From: Candidatus Uabimicrobium amorphum
Lineage (GTDB): Bacteria; Planctomycetota; Uabimicrobiia; Uabimicrobiales; Uabimicrobiaceae
Length of the DNA: 64,000 nucleotides
Assembly: GCF_009002475.1 (NCBI RefSeq)
Contig: NZ_AP019860.1
Location: 4,402,001 to 4,466,000 of the forward strand
Direction: 5' to 3'
This document shows, piece after piece, positions 33,573-42,709 of this stretch. The translations under genes were made by a program, and so were the position numbers. Every line of letters begins with the position of its first letter. Positions within the stretch are counted from its first letter, which is position 1. The notes beneath the pieces were generated by a model. That model saw nothing but the letters and a program-made list of their open reading frames with translations. It was not told the DNA's origin and searched no databases.

Positions 33573-34773
33573 TAAGTCATGGATTTTACGTGGAAAAAGT
33601 ACTACCGGAAAATAAGGGAAAAATTTGGTTTGATTTTTACACTAGATGCCTACTTTTTTGCAAGAATATATAATCTTGTCGCAAAAAATATTATAAAAGG
33701 TGTAAAAAATCCTACCCAGTAGTACTTGTTAAAGATTACTCTAAATGCTTTTGAAATAAAAGTAGGTCGAAAACTCACTTTTTCTTTTTTAAAGTGCTTA
33801 TTCCAATATTCTAAATTGTAGCTTTCTAATGGTAACTGTTTTTCTTTCGTAAGAGCTAAAGAAAATACAGAAAATGATACCTCTTCACCGACATGCATTT
33901 TGATGGCTTTATCTTTTACAGTATCTCCTAACCCAGTAGCTATAAAAGTAATACCCAAAGATTTATTTTTATCATAAAACAATGGTAATGACCAAGAGCA
34001 ACCAATGTCTCCACTTAGCCAAAAGACCTCTTTTGTGCGGCTGATTTTTTTTAGTAATGGTATAATTACACTGCTAAAATTTTCATCTGGTTTATATCTT
34101 GAATCGTTTATATGTTTCAAAAAAGATGAATACACCGGTATATTTTTTGCCCACAAAAGCTTATGTGTAAAAATAAAAATGCGCTTAATATTTTCGTTTG
34201 TTTTGCTTAGTTCAAGACATTCTAAAAAAAATTTCAACTGTTTACCTGCAATTTTACAATCGTCAAGTTCACTATCTAAAAAAATGTATAATTCTTTCTG
34301 GAAAGCAAAAGAGTAGTATGTCTTTCCAAAGTAACTTTCATATTTTTTTCGATCCGTCATTTCATGGTTACCAACACTATTAAATATTGGAAATTTTAAC
34401 TTTTGGGCAAAAAAATATTTATAATTTGCGAGTTGAATGTCTGTTGAATTTCTAACAGTGTCTCCTAAAGAAACAACAAAAGCACACTCAGAATTATTGA
34501 TATTATCCAGGTTTGCTAACAAGCTAGAAGAAGGAAAAACCGAATGCTTATTTTCAGGAGCACCATAAGTGTGCCCTAAAACGAGAAAATTATAGTTTTT
34601 ATTATCATTTGTTAGAAATTTTTGGTTAATAGGAGACTTTATAGCTAACTGTGAGTAAATAGTTATTTGTAAACAAAAAAATACAATAAACAAAACTAAA
34701 ATCTTAAACATTATTAATCTTTCTATGTCTGTTAAATGTTATCTCTGAGAGCGCACGTAAAATCCATGACTTA
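33573..34773. mobile_element. IR-bounded segment carrying the metallophosphoesterase gene
   Basis: TAAGTCATGGATTTTACGTG at 33573-33592 is repeated exactly in inverted orientation at 34754-34773. The 20-bp perfect inverted repeat brackets a single gene of visibly higher A+T content than its neighbours. No transposase is present. The segment may be a mobilised cassette or the relic of one. Confidence 0.45.
33650..34711 (-). CDS. Membrane-anchored calcineurin-like metallophosphoesterase
   Basis: 353 residues. The N-terminal signal sequence is followed by a calcineurin-like core: LVLGHTYG (modified from the usual DxH), SLGDTVRNS (GD), VGNHEMTD (GNHE), IFIFTHKLLW (H) and LSGDIGCSW. A C-terminal hydrophobic helix (about residues 330-350, followed by AKK) likely anchors it in the membrane with the domain outside the cytoplasm. 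The first metal motif lacks the standard Asp, so activity is uncertain. It is separated from the VTC/CotH genes by 216 bp and lies inside a 20-bp perfect inverted repeat. Substrate unknown. Confidence 0.75.
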   Translation of the reverse strand: MFKILVLFIVFFCLQITIYSQLAIKSPINQKFLTNDNKNYNFLVLGHTYGAPENKHSVFPSSSLLANLDNINNSECAFVVSLGDTVRNSTDIQLANYKYFFAQKLKFPIFNSVGNHEMTDRKKYESYFGKTYYSFAFQKELYIFLDSELDDCKIAGKQLKFFLECLELSKTNENIKRIFIFTHKLLWAKNIPVYSSFLKHINDSRYKPDENFSSVIIPLLKKISRTKEVFWLSGDIGCSWSLPLFYDKNKSLGITFIATGLGDTVKDKAIKMHVGEEVSFSVFSLALTKEKQLPLESYNLEYWNKHFKKEKVSFRPTFISKAFRVIFNKYYWVGFFTPFIIFFATRLYILAKK

Positions 34774-34927
34774 CATACGAGGTTATACAAAAGACTTCGA
34801 CAAGTCAATGTTTCTTAGAAAATTTGGTGTGTCTTACTGGGCTTTAACCTATGTATTTGGACGCGATGATATGTAAGGTATCGAGCTGAGTGTTTCTTAG
34901 GGCACAATAGCATTGCGGGTACTACAT

Positions 34928-35611
34928 CTACTTCATGGATTTAACTGCTGTTATATATTTGGAATGACTACCAACTCTTAGTGGCAACCCCATAAAAACT
35001 TGCTTTGCAATATTCTGGTCACAACGTTGAAATTTAAATTCTAAAACAAGTGTTTGTGGAGCATTCAACTGTTTTTGGACGTTAGGTAAAGACTTGTAGC
35101 GCTGATCATACATTTTTTGTTTTTGGTCAATTGTCGCTCTTATTTTGCCATCGCGGCTAACAAAATAGTGCCGCAAGTAACGGTTGATAAGCACTGGTTG
35201 GGGATAGAAATTGAGCCATTTTTTGGCTTGTTCCCCCATTTGCTCTTTCATTCTCTGTTGAATGTCGCGCCAACGGTCTCCTTTTTTATAAGGAGAGTTT
35301 TTGTTAGGAAAACGAATTTTCCAACCGTAGTAGTTTCTTTTGCATTTCACTTCAAGAGAGCCTTGTTGTGGATATGCATATTCCCCGTACCAGCGGTAGC
35401 GTAATTTGACGCGGTGGCTTTCTCCTGCAAGGTTTTCTTTATAAGCAGAGTAGTCATATGTGTCAAAATAGACATTATTTACATAACGATCAGGATGAGG
35501 TGTATAAAATCCTGCACAATGTAATTTTAGCCATAACTTTATTTTATTGACCTCTGATTCATGGGCGACAAATTTGATTTCAAAGCGACTGTCTTTTGGG
35601 ATGTTATTCAT
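34928..35611 (-). CDS. VTC-domain protein (polyphosphate-polymerase-like)
   Basis: 227 residues of the VTC fold, a triphosphate-tunnel type domain known from the yeast polyphosphate polymerase. Recognisable parts are FEIKFVAHESEVNKIKLWL at the N-terminus, NNVYFDTYDYSAYKENLAGESHRVKLRYRWYG, LEVKCKRNYYGW, RYLRHYFVSRDGKIRATID, LVLEFKF and the C-terminal SKY. The Arg/Lys/Glu residues lining the tunnel are largely present. The start shares a base with the CotH gene stop (TAATG). Bacterial members commonly sit beside CotH and DUF4956 genes, as here; whether they make polyphosphate is unproven. Confidence 0.85.
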   Translation of the reverse strand: MNNIPKDSRFEIKFVAHESEVNKIKLWLKLHCAGFYTPHPDRYVNNVYFDTYDYSAYKENLAGESHRVKLRYRWYGEYAYPQQGSLEVKCKRNYYGWKIRFPNKNSPYKKGDRWRDIQQRMKEQMGEQAKKWLNFYPQPVLINRYLRHYFVSRDGKIRATIDQKQKMYDQRYKSLPNVQKQLNAPQTLVLEFKFQRCDQNIAKQVFMGLPLRVGSHSKYITAVKSMK

Positions 35612-38244
35612 TATTGATCCTGTTTTTTTGCATTTTCATATAACTTTTTTACATTTAGATTTTCTGCCGAAACTTGCTCGCCATCAATTTCTAAATAACT
35701 ACCATGTTGTACCTGAGTTATTTTTTTAGAGTTTGTAATTCTAACTTTTTTAGCTATTAATTTAGTGGGGCCATATTCGGCTTTTTTAATATACGCCATA
35801 AGAGCTGTCGAAACATTTTCGATTTTAGAGTCGTTGATTTCTAATATTGAATTATCTTTACTTGCTGCCGCAATTCCGCAATTTTCAATGACTACTTCGC
35901 GCGCTTGCAAAAAACTTTTTTCACCAACAGAAATCGCTTTATCTTTAACTCCAATAAACTTTGAATTCGACACTTGAATTTTACTGCCTGAAACATCTAC
36001 TCCATCTCCACTACCACTACTCCCAATCTCTTGAAATAAACAGTTCTCTATTTGTCCTGTGGTAAAATCTCCATCAAAGGCATCATAGATAGTGTTTTTT
36101 ATTTGTATTTGTTCCAGTTTAAAATTAGAGTGAATGATGTTTAAAGCATCTTCTCCCCTATTACCATCGAAAACGCAATGACTTAAATCGACATCGCTTT
36201 TATAGAACGTAACTCCACCTGTCAATTTCCATTGTGGCCAATTCATTCCTGTGGTGTTATTGACAATCACATGAGACCATTCACATCTTGTCTCAGAATT
36301 ATATGTTGCAATTCCTTGCCAAGTTCCTGCTCTTTTGCTTTTTGCTATCCCTTCAAAAATGATAGGATTTTGCGCTGTTCCTTTAAATATAGTCGTTCCA
36401 AATACTACCATAGAACCATTCTCTGAGAACTGTAAAGTTGTATCACCAGAGATGAAAAGTTTATAGCCTTTAGGTATAATGATCGAGTCTTTAACTTGCC
36501 ACTTTCCCGATTTGACATTAATAGTATTACTACCTGAGACAGATAGAAAAGAATGCTTGGCTAATTGATTGCTTAGGCGATCAGTCGGCATAGGATTTTG
36601 AAATAGAACTGGAAATGTTTTTTTTACTCTGGTTGTCGTGACTTTTGAAGGTCCTTTGATTTTGGATTTTATTTCTAACCAGTAACCGCTTTTTGGTGGT
36701 AAAGCTTTATAGTTAATTATTTGTGATTTGGGTTGAGTTCGCAATTTTGTTTTGGATAAGACCAATGGCAGCTCTAACTTTTCAGAAGTTTCTAGTTTTA
36801 AAGTTTTTCCTGATTTGTTGATCCAATAGATTTGTAAAATTTCCACTTCATAAGGTACAGTGTTTTTAATGTGAAGCGAACCAGTATTTTTGTTCTCAAT
36901 CGTGCCTGCGCGAATATGAATGGGTAGGAGTTGTACATTTGTCGTAAAGACTTGTTGGGCCATTTTTTTTACGCAGTCCTCAGGAAAAGATTCCAAAAAT
37001 ATGAATTCTTTTTGCATTATTTGTAAAGAGGGTTTTTCTATTTTTTTTAGGTGAGCAGTAAGCGTACCACTTTTGGCGTCATTGATCAGTTTATTTAGAG
37101 TGGCTTGGAAAACATTGTAAACATTAGGATCTTTTAACATTTCTCGAACTATGGGCTCTCTCATAAGGCGAATAGAATTACGAGCATGAATATCTAAATC
37201 GAAGTGTATATTTGCATCAAAACCTATTGGTTCTAGCTTCATAGTCAGCGAGTTGAAATAAAACCTTTGGTTATGCCATCTAACAGCATGATCGGCCCCA
37301 AAAAATTTACACACCGCTAAATATCTGCCCAATAGCTTCGCATCAAAAACTTCCGAGGAACTTATTTTTCCTTCTCTAAAACCTTCCAATAAACCTACAG
37401 CAGTCGCATACTCGCGTGTTAATCTTTTTGATTTTTGTAGTTTTGTCGATTGAAATGCATCGATATCTGCATTCAAATAACTATCAAATGCTAACTTTTC
37501 AGCATCTTTATATTTCAGCGACTTCCAAAATAGGGATTCATCAAAACGGATTATAACTCCTTCTTTACGTCCATTTCGTTCTAAAAGTTCTTTAGAGAAA
37601 TGTTCTTCTACTGCCATAATTCCGATGCTATCACCGTTTATTGTAACATCGACAAAAAAGTATTTAAGCGCAAGCACACCAAACATGCGAAGTGTTTCGT
37701 GAAACAACAATTCCCCCTGATAAACTCGAGTTTGAGGGTGATGTACTGAAAATCGACGCAACCCAAATAGCTGATCGCCATTTTTAATGTGAATGCGAAA
37801 TGACCATTTTTTCCCCTGCAAGTGGTCGACCCAATCACCCTTTAAACGAAGTTTGCATTTCACTTGGCGTTCTCCAAAACGCATTTTAGCAGGAACAAAA
37901 TCATCCTCTTTTTGAGTCAAAATGCCTTCTGATAATGCTTGCTGCCGTTTAGCATGAAGTTTTTTTAAATGTTCAAATTTAATATCTATATATACTCTGG
38001 AAATATTGTTAAACTTCATGCGCTTTAAAAGCTTTGGGAATTGTTTGAGTTGGCTGCTTAAAGTGACTTTTCGAATCCAAAAATGCCCTCTATTTTCCGC
38101 CATTTTCCAAATATAGGTTTTAATCTCATGCAAATATATAAAAAAAATAGGAAACCCTAACAGCAAGAAAACAAGAAATGTTTTTTTTAGGGGCGAAAAA
38201 AATTTTTTCTTTGTTTTACGGCGTTTATGGGACGTAATTTTCAT
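35611..38244 (-). CDS. CotH-kinase-family protein with C-terminal beta-helix
   Basis: 877 residues. A basic N-terminus and one membrane helix (about residues 22-42) precede a CotH kinase-like domain: KCKLRLKGDWVDHLQGKKWSF, FGLRRFSVHHPQTR, GIMAVEEHFSKELLERN, VIIRFDESLFW, and PIGFDANIHFDLDIHARN near residue 345. CotH proteins are atypical protein kinases, best known for phosphorylating spore-coat CotB. From about residue 590 a right-handed parallel beta-helix follows (CVFDGNRGEDALNIIHSNF, NCLFQEIG, VSNSKFIG). It is translationally coupled to the VTC gene. Probably faces the periplasm or cell surface. Confidence 0.85.
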   Translation of the reverse strand: MKITSHKRRKTKKKFFSPLKKTFLVFLLLGFPIFFIYLHEIKTYIWKMAENRGHFWIRKVTLSSQLKQFPKLLKRMKFNNISRVYIDIKFEHLKKLHAKRQQALSEGILTQKEDDFVPAKMRFGERQVKCKLRLKGDWVDHLQGKKWSFRIHIKNGDQLFGLRRFSVHHPQTRVYQGELLFHETLRMFGVLALKYFFVDVTINGDSIGIMAVEEHFSKELLERNGRKEGVIIRFDESLFWKSLKYKDAEKLAFDSYLNADIDAFQSTKLQKSKRLTREYATAVGLLEGFREGKISSSEVFDAKLLGRYLAVCKFFGADHAVRWHNQRFYFNSLTMKLEPIGFDANIHFDLDIHARNSIRLMREPIVREMLKDPNVYNVFQATLNKLINDAKSGTLTAHLKKIEKPSLQIMQKEFIFLESFPEDCVKKMAQQVFTTNVQLLPIHIRAGTIENKNTGSLHIKNTVPYEVEILQIYWINKSGKTLKLETSEKLELPLVLSKTKLRTQPKSQIINYKALPPKSGYWLEIKSKIKGPSKVTTTRVKKTFPVLFQNPMPTDRLSNQLAKHSFLSVSGSNTINVKSGKWQVKDSIIIPKGYKLFISGDTTLQFSENGSMVVFGTTIFKGTAQNPIIFEGIAKSKRAGTWQGIATYNSETRCEWSHVIVNNTTGMNWPQWKLTGGVTFYKSDVDLSHCVFDGNRGEDALNIIHSNFKLEQIQIKNTIYDAFDGDFTTGQIENCLFQEIGSSGSGDGVDVSGSKIQVSNSKFIGVKDKAISVGEKSFLQAREVVIENCGIAAASKDNSILEINDSKIENVSTALMAYIKKAEYGPTKLIAKKVRITNSKKITQVQHGSYLEIDGEQVSAENLNVKKLYENAKKQDQ

Positions 38245-38319
38245 GATAGGTCCTTGATAAAATATTTATTTCCAAGAGCTCTGTAGAGGATTTTATTTTA
38301 AATGGCTTAGTTACTTAAC

Positions 38320-39003
38320 TTAGACACTGGGTAGCTGACTTTGATCTAAAAAGGTAATTCCTATTTTAGGGTAGGTTTGACGCAATTCCTCTGTTATCTC
38401 TGAAAGATTTTTATCACTAACGAAATCTACAAAATAAACAGCTTCCAATAAGTCTTGGCGGATGTCAAAACGTCGCAAATCGCACGAAGAACTGTGTTTG
38501 GAAATAATCTCATTTAAGGAATTTAAACTATTATCTGGGTATTCCGAACTATTCCAATCCACGGAAAGAAACATACTTTTCCCTTTTAAGTCTTTACGAT
38601 ACGTCTTAATAAATGCCATAACTCCCAAAATTAGAATGCTGGATATAATTGTTGGAAGTCCTTGATGCGCCCCCAACCCTAGTCCCATGGCTATGGCCAT
38701 AAACAAGTAAGCAAGTTCTTCAGGCTCTTTGATAGGAGTACGAAAGCGTACAATAGATAATGCGCCTACAAGACCAAGAGAAAGTGCTAATGATGATTTG
38801 ACTACTGAAATTATGAGAATTGTGGTCAAAAGAATAAAAGGAAAAACCTGGGATAGCTCGTTGCGATTTGATAGTGTAGATCCAAAACGTTTAAAATGAA
38901 AACTTAGAATTAACGATAGAATAACTCCAATCGCAAGGTTTATTAACAAATATTTTAAATCTAATGGGTCTTTGAAGTCGACAGCTGTTAATTCTGGGGG
39001 CAT
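38320..39003 (-). CDS. DUF4956 membrane protein
   Basis: 227 residues with four membrane helices in the N-terminal two-thirds and a cytoplasmic C-terminal domain of about 80 residues. The segment SLGLVGALSIVRFRTPIKEPEELAYLFMAIAMGLGLGA is the family signature. The ATG at 39003 is used because GGAGAGAAAA lies immediately upstream; the TTG at 39015 overlaps that site. It is the first gene of the DUF4956-CotH-VTC run (74 bp before CotH). The family recurs with VTC and CotH genes, so a shared envelope process is likely. Function unknown. Confidence 0.85.
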   Translation of the reverse strand: MPPELTAVDFKDPLDLKYLLINLAIGVILSLILSFHFKRFGSTLSNRNELSQVFPFILLTTILIISVVKSSLALSLGLVGALSIVRFRTPIKEPEELAYLFMAIAMGLGLGAHQGLPTIISSILILGVMAFIKTYRKDLKGKSMFLSVDWNSSEYPDNSLNSLNEIISKHSSSCDLRRFDIRQDLLEAVYFVDFVSDKNLSEITEELRQTYPKIGITFLDQSQLPSV

Positions 39004-39486
39004 TTTTCTCTCCAAGTTAAGGTAGTTAAGTTGGTTGAGTGCTAAACATATGGATTTAGAAATTTACGAATGAGTAAGGAGGCTAAACTTAGCAGAAATT
39101 CTGGAAAATGTCAATATGGAACTTGCTGTCAAGTAACCATATTACGGTTCCTTAAAATGGATTTTGGTTGTTGTAAAGTTTGAAAAGAGAAAAAGTGTAA
39201 GGAAGGCGTGTAAGACTCAGAAAGCAAGGGAAAGAAAGATTTTGCATGGTGTTTTGGATGGATTTTGAGGTAGAAAATTGAAGTTTTTTGATCATGTGAA
39301 CGAATTCGATGCTAGTTAAAGTGACCTTGGTGGCATCAAAGAACTTAAAGCCAAGCATACGCCACCAAGCATTACTGTCTTTCCCATCTACGAAAAAAAA
39401 GTCTATGAATTTCTAGCAACACCACTACATTTTTGCTATATTCCTAGAAAAGCTCGTCTATCAAAATAATAACAAGGAGAGAAATC
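39004..39486. other. 483-bp intergenic region with IS remnant
   Basis: It contains the transposase relic described at 39152-39412. The right part has the ribosome site (aaggagag) for the TPR gene at 39487. No intact gene was seen. Promoters for the divergent DUF4956 and TPR genes should lie here, but none is clear. Confidence 0.5.
39152..39412 (-). pseudogene. IS6/IS240-type transposase remnant (C-terminal end)
   Basis: The minus-strand frame encodes RMLGFKFFDATKVTLTSIEF and then VHMIKKLQF. This matches the C-terminal end of IS6-family DDE transposases (consensus MLGFKSFxxAxxTIxGIExxHMIRKGQ). The catalytic part and N-terminus are missing, and the frame is closed by TAG at 39413-39415. GGTTGTTGTAAAGTTT at 39166-39181 resembles a decayed IS6 terminal repeat (GGxxCTGTTGCAAA type). 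A relic, not a functional gene. Confidence 0.6.
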
Positions 39487-40011
39487 ATGAGTGAAGGTGA
39501 TTCCTACTTTGACCAAACATTTGAAGCCGATCAGATGTTTTTCGAAGCAGATCAAAAAATTAAAGATGGTAATTTTGTAGGCGCCTTAAAATTACTATAT
39601 GAAATTACGGATCGTTTTCCCGAGTATGGTAGAGCTTATAACCACCTGGGTTATTTATATGAAACCAAATACCAAAACTACAACAAGGCTGAATTTTACT
39701 ATCGCACCGCTATTGATTATGCTCCCGAGTATCCCGCAACATATTTAAACTACGCCGTGTTGCTTTCCACATGTCAAAAGTTTACAGAGCTGGAAGAATT
39801 ATTGGGGAAAGCCTTAGAAGTTCCTGGTATCAATAAAGAAAAAATTTATTGCGAAATGGGTATTATGAAAGAACTTCAAGGTAAATACGATGAAGCGATC
39901 GAGTACTTTAAAAAAGTTATTGTATATTGTTTAAATAGTAAATCTATCGATATATACGAGAAAAATATTGAGAGATGCTTTAATAAAAAAGAAATTCGCA
40001 ACAAATACTAG
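39487..40011 (+). CDS. TPR-repeat protein
   Basis: 174 residues, cytoplasmic (no signal peptide). Three to four tetratricopeptide repeats cover residues about 17-155: FFEADQKIKDGNFVGALKLL, AYNHLGYLYETKYQNYNKAEFYYRTAI, TYLNYAVLLSTCQKF and CEMGIMKELQGKYDEAIEYF. It presumably mediates protein-protein contacts; partner unknown. A strong ribosome site (aaggagag) lies 7 bases before ATG. It is a single gene between an IS relic and a subtilase gene. Confidence 0.85.
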   Translation: MSEGDSYFDQTFEADQMFFEADQKIKDGNFVGALKLLYEITDRFPEYGRAYNHLGYLYETKYQNYNKAEFYYRTAIDYAPEYPATYLNYAVLLSTCQKFTELEELLGKALEVPGINKEKIYCEMGIMKELQGKYDEAIEYFKKVIVYCLNSKSIDIYEKNIERCFNKKEIRNKY

Positions 40012-40068
40012 TACATGTTATTAGTTGAGCATCTAGAAGAAAGACCGCTTTTCGCAAAACTATTTTTT

Positions 40069-40112
40069 AGAAAGGAAGTGCGAGGTCAGAGGGCATTAGT
40101 GATAAACTAATG
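40069..40112 (+). promoter_or_regulatory. Structured leader before the second subtilase
   Basis: AGAAAGGAAGTGCGAGGTCA (40069-40088) is followed by a 7-bp hairpin CATTAGT-GATAA-ACTAATG (40094-40112). A mini-frame GTG...TAA (40078-40110, ten codons) ends with its stop overlapping ATG 40110 (TAATG). The first 20 bases match 17/20 with 59831-59850, upstream of another exported protein. Could be a coupled leader peptide or a cis-acting RNA. Confidence 0.4.
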
Positions 40113-41474
40113 TCAAAACAAACTATTTCTAAAAAAACTCGCCACCACATTATGAAAAAATGGATTATCTTATTATGTATTAGTACATCTTTTCTCTTTG
40201 CAGATGTCATTGACCGTGAACTACAAGTTGCCTTAGACAAAGAAAATCAACAGTCACTTCCCATTATTGTCGTTTTGAAAAAGAGTATCCACTGTTCGCA
40301 AATTATGGGCGAACTCGCCATCACAAACGAAGCGGCAAATTTTCATTCTACCGTTGTACAAACGATGAAAAATCGCGCATTAGAGTCACAACACTGGTTG
40401 CGCTCGTTATGTGCGACACGACAGTTTCCTGTAAAAAACTATAAGTCATATTGGATTGCCAATATGGTGACAATGACAACATCCGTTACCGCCATTCGCG
40501 AAATTGCCGTGCAGCCTGAAGTTGAACGTATTTTTCTCGACGCCGAGCATCAGTTTGTTCACTATATCGAAGGTAGTAAACAACGTCCAGGAGACAAGTG
40601 GGGTCTAGAGAAAATAGGCTCAAAGCAAGTCAATCAAAATGGTAACAGTGGTAAAGGTGTTGTCGTCGCAGTAATTGATACAGGTGTCAATTATTTGCAC
40701 AATGAGCTAAAAGGTCGTGTGATTAACGGACGAGATTTTGCGAACAACGATGACGATTCTATGGATGACAACGGTCACGGAACGCACTGTGCAGGTACCG
40801 TTGCTGGAACTACACTTGGCGTTGCTCCTGAAGCTACTATTCTCGCGGTGAAAGTAATGGCCAAAAATGGTGGAGGAACTTGGGGAAATATTGCAAGTGG
40901 TGTCCAATATGTTGCAGAATTCAACCAGAATGGACAAACCGTTGATATCGTAAGTATGAGTCTAGGTGGTCCATCTCCGATAAAGAAGATTTTGCGCGAT
41001 GCTTTCGACAATGCTTTGGCAATGGGGATACGTTTTGCGGTAGCTGCAGGAAACAGTGGTCATTATAAAAGTACTATTGATTCTCCTGGGGACCAAAAAG
41101 ACGTTGTTACTATCGGTGCCACCAATTTTCGCAACTGGATAGCACCATTTAGTAGCCGTGGTCCCGTTATTAAATATGGAGAGCCATACATAAAGCCCGA
41201 TGTCGTTGCTCCTGGTGTTGACATTACCTCATGTTGGATTGGCGGTGTAGATGCTACGCGTACTATTTCAGGAACGTCTATGGCGACTCCTCATGTCGCG
41301 GGAGCAATGGCTCTATTGTTGTATTTCCAACCAAAAACCAAGCAGAGCGCCTTATTAAAAGCACTAGAACTAACTGCTCAAGACTTGGGGGACAAAGGTA
41401 AAGACAATAATTTTGGTAGTGGTCTTATTCACATTCCACGGGCATTGGCAAAGCTGCCAGCGCTACAGGATTAA
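40110..41474 (+). CDS. Secreted subtilisin-family serine protease (S8), second copy
   Basis: 454 residues. A probable signal peptide starts at MKKWIILLCISTSFLFA (Met at 40152). ATG 40110 is kept as the annotated start because a leader frame overlaps it, but 40152 is a real alternative. The propeptide (about residues 35-160) resembles the I9 inhibitor. The catalytic triad is in VAVIDTGVNY (Asp), GHGTHCAGTVAG (His) and GTSMATPHVAGA (Ser), with oxyanion Asn in AAAGNS. It is more subtilisin-like than the 26291 paralog and lacks that protein's extra DDDGNGYVDD loop. It is convergent with, and overlaps by 4 bases, the DUF3089 gene. Confidence 0.9.
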   Translation: MSKQTISKKTRHHIMKKWIILLCISTSFLFADVIDRELQVALDKENQQSLPIIVVLKKSIHCSQIMGELAITNEAANFHSTVVQTMKNRALESQHWLRSLCATRQFPVKNYKSYWIANMVTMTTSVTAIREIAVQPEVERIFLDAEHQFVHYIEGSKQRPGDKWGLEKIGSKQVNQNGNSGKGVVVAVIDTGVNYLHNELKGRVINGRDFANNDDDSMDDNGHGTHCAGTVAGTTLGVAPEATILAVKVMAKNGGGTWGNIASGVQYVAEFNQNGQTVDIVSMSLGGPSPIKKILRDAFDNALAMGIRFAVAAGNSGHYKSTIDSPGDQKDVVTIGATNFRNWIAPFSSRGPVIKYGEPYIKPDVVAPGVDITSCWIGGVDATRTISGTSMATPHVAGAMALLLYFQPKTKQSALLKALELTAQDLGDKGKDNNFGSGLIHIPRALAKLPALQD

Positions 41475-42586
41475 TGTTTTTGTAAAAAAGCCTGTACGCG
41501 TTCTTCTGCATTACGGCGTATATTCATGTAAAACATGGTATAGTCCATAATGTGATAGTTACCAAAAAAATCCCAGCGATATTTACGTAAAGGTGGTGAT
41601 ATGAAAAGTGCACCATCTTTACACTGCGTGGATACCATTTGTGCATCAATTCCTGGAGAGTTATTTTCACTGCCATGAAATGCAACTGTTCCTAGATGTT
41701 TTTCTTTGGCTACTTTTTCTTCATCTGTTGTCCACGTTAAAGGATTTACACAAGCCACTTTTTTTTGTAAATTTGTGCGCAAACCTTGAAAGTATTCGTA
41801 GGGAAAACTATCGTTGATGTACGAAACGTCCGTTCCTTCCGCAAATGTATTCCATGTAAGAATACAACCTGTTTGCCTAGCACTATTACCCACTGGTATA
41901 CGGGGAAGTTGTTGCGTCAAAACTTCTTGAGGTATATTCATTCCAACGATGTAGGCGGCAACCAGTTTTTTATACAGCGGTTTATCGTGGAAATAATCGC
42001 GAACCAAACGCAACGCATGAAACGCTCCTTGACTATGACCAGCAATAATAATGGGACGATCTTTATTGTGGTGCTTTAAATAGTACTCGAAAGCTTTACT
42101 AACATCTGAATAGGCAAGTTCCAAAGCCTTGTTTGCTTCATGAAGGCGATGTATCGTAAGAAAAGAATACAAAATCGCTTGGCGATAACGCGGAGCAAAT
42201 ACTCGCGCTGCGGAATTAAACACACTGGCTTGATGACGAATAGCCCCTTTATCGGTTTTGTTGTTTACTTTTTCGTCATATATATCTTGGTTCCAATTTT
42301 CACCGCGGCTGTAACTCGTAGGATGGATAAAAAATACATCTGCGATCGCTGTATTTTGCAAATCTTTTTCTCCTTGTGGAACAACATCCGCAGTATCTTT
42401 TTTTGTGGGAAGTGCCGCCCAGGCGCTCTGTTGAGAATAGTCTGGGAGGTAGGGAACTCCACTATATGAGAATTTTTCACCTGGTTCTAGCATTGCGCGA
42501 ACCATTGCCGCACACCCTGTAAAACAAGATGAGGTAATCATTAGTAAAGTGAACACTATTATTTTGTTTTTGTATGTACTCAACAT
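41471..42586 (-). CDS. DUF3089 lipoprotein (alpha/beta-hydrolase-like)
   Basis: 371 residues. Signal sequence with a lipobox-like SSCFTGC (Cys at about residue 25). The alpha/beta-hydrolase region includes ADVFFIHPTSY, PIIIAGHSQGAFHALRLV (nucleophile elbow GHSQG) and, near the C-terminus, FFGNYHIMDYTMFYMNIR, where a catalytic His could lie. These match DUF3089. A hydrolase/esterase role in the envelope is inferred; substrate unknown. The stop codons of this gene and the convergent subtilase overlap. Confidence 0.8.
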   Translation of the reverse strand: MLSTYKNKIIVFTLLMITSSCFTGCAAMVRAMLEPGEKFSYSGVPYLPDYSQQSAWAALPTKKDTADVVPQGEKDLQNTAIADVFFIHPTSYSRGENWNQDIYDEKVNNKTDKGAIRHQASVFNSAARVFAPRYRQAILYSFLTIHRLHEANKALELAYSDVSKAFEYYLKHHNKDRPIIIAGHSQGAFHALRLVRDYFHDKPLYKKLVAAYIVGMNIPQEVLTQQLPRIPVGNSARQTGCILTWNTFAEGTDVSYINDSFPYEYFQGLRTNLQKKVACVNPLTWTTDEEKVAKEKHLGTVAFHGSENNSPGIDAQMVSTQCKDGALFISPPLRKYRWDFFGNYHIMDYTMFYMNIRRNAEERVQAFLQKH

Positions 42587-42709
42587 ATGTCATCCTCGAT
42601 AAGCTTTTTGTGTATAGTGTCTTTTGTGGTAAAAAAGTTTGAATATATTTTGAAATAAAATGCACAGAAACTCAATTATTTTGTTACGAATAGGTATGAT
42701 AGGAAAAAA

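Noticed and set aside
39004..39486. Intact transposon next to the DUF4956 operon
   Set aside because: Only the last part of a transposase remains, and the frame is closed by a TAG.
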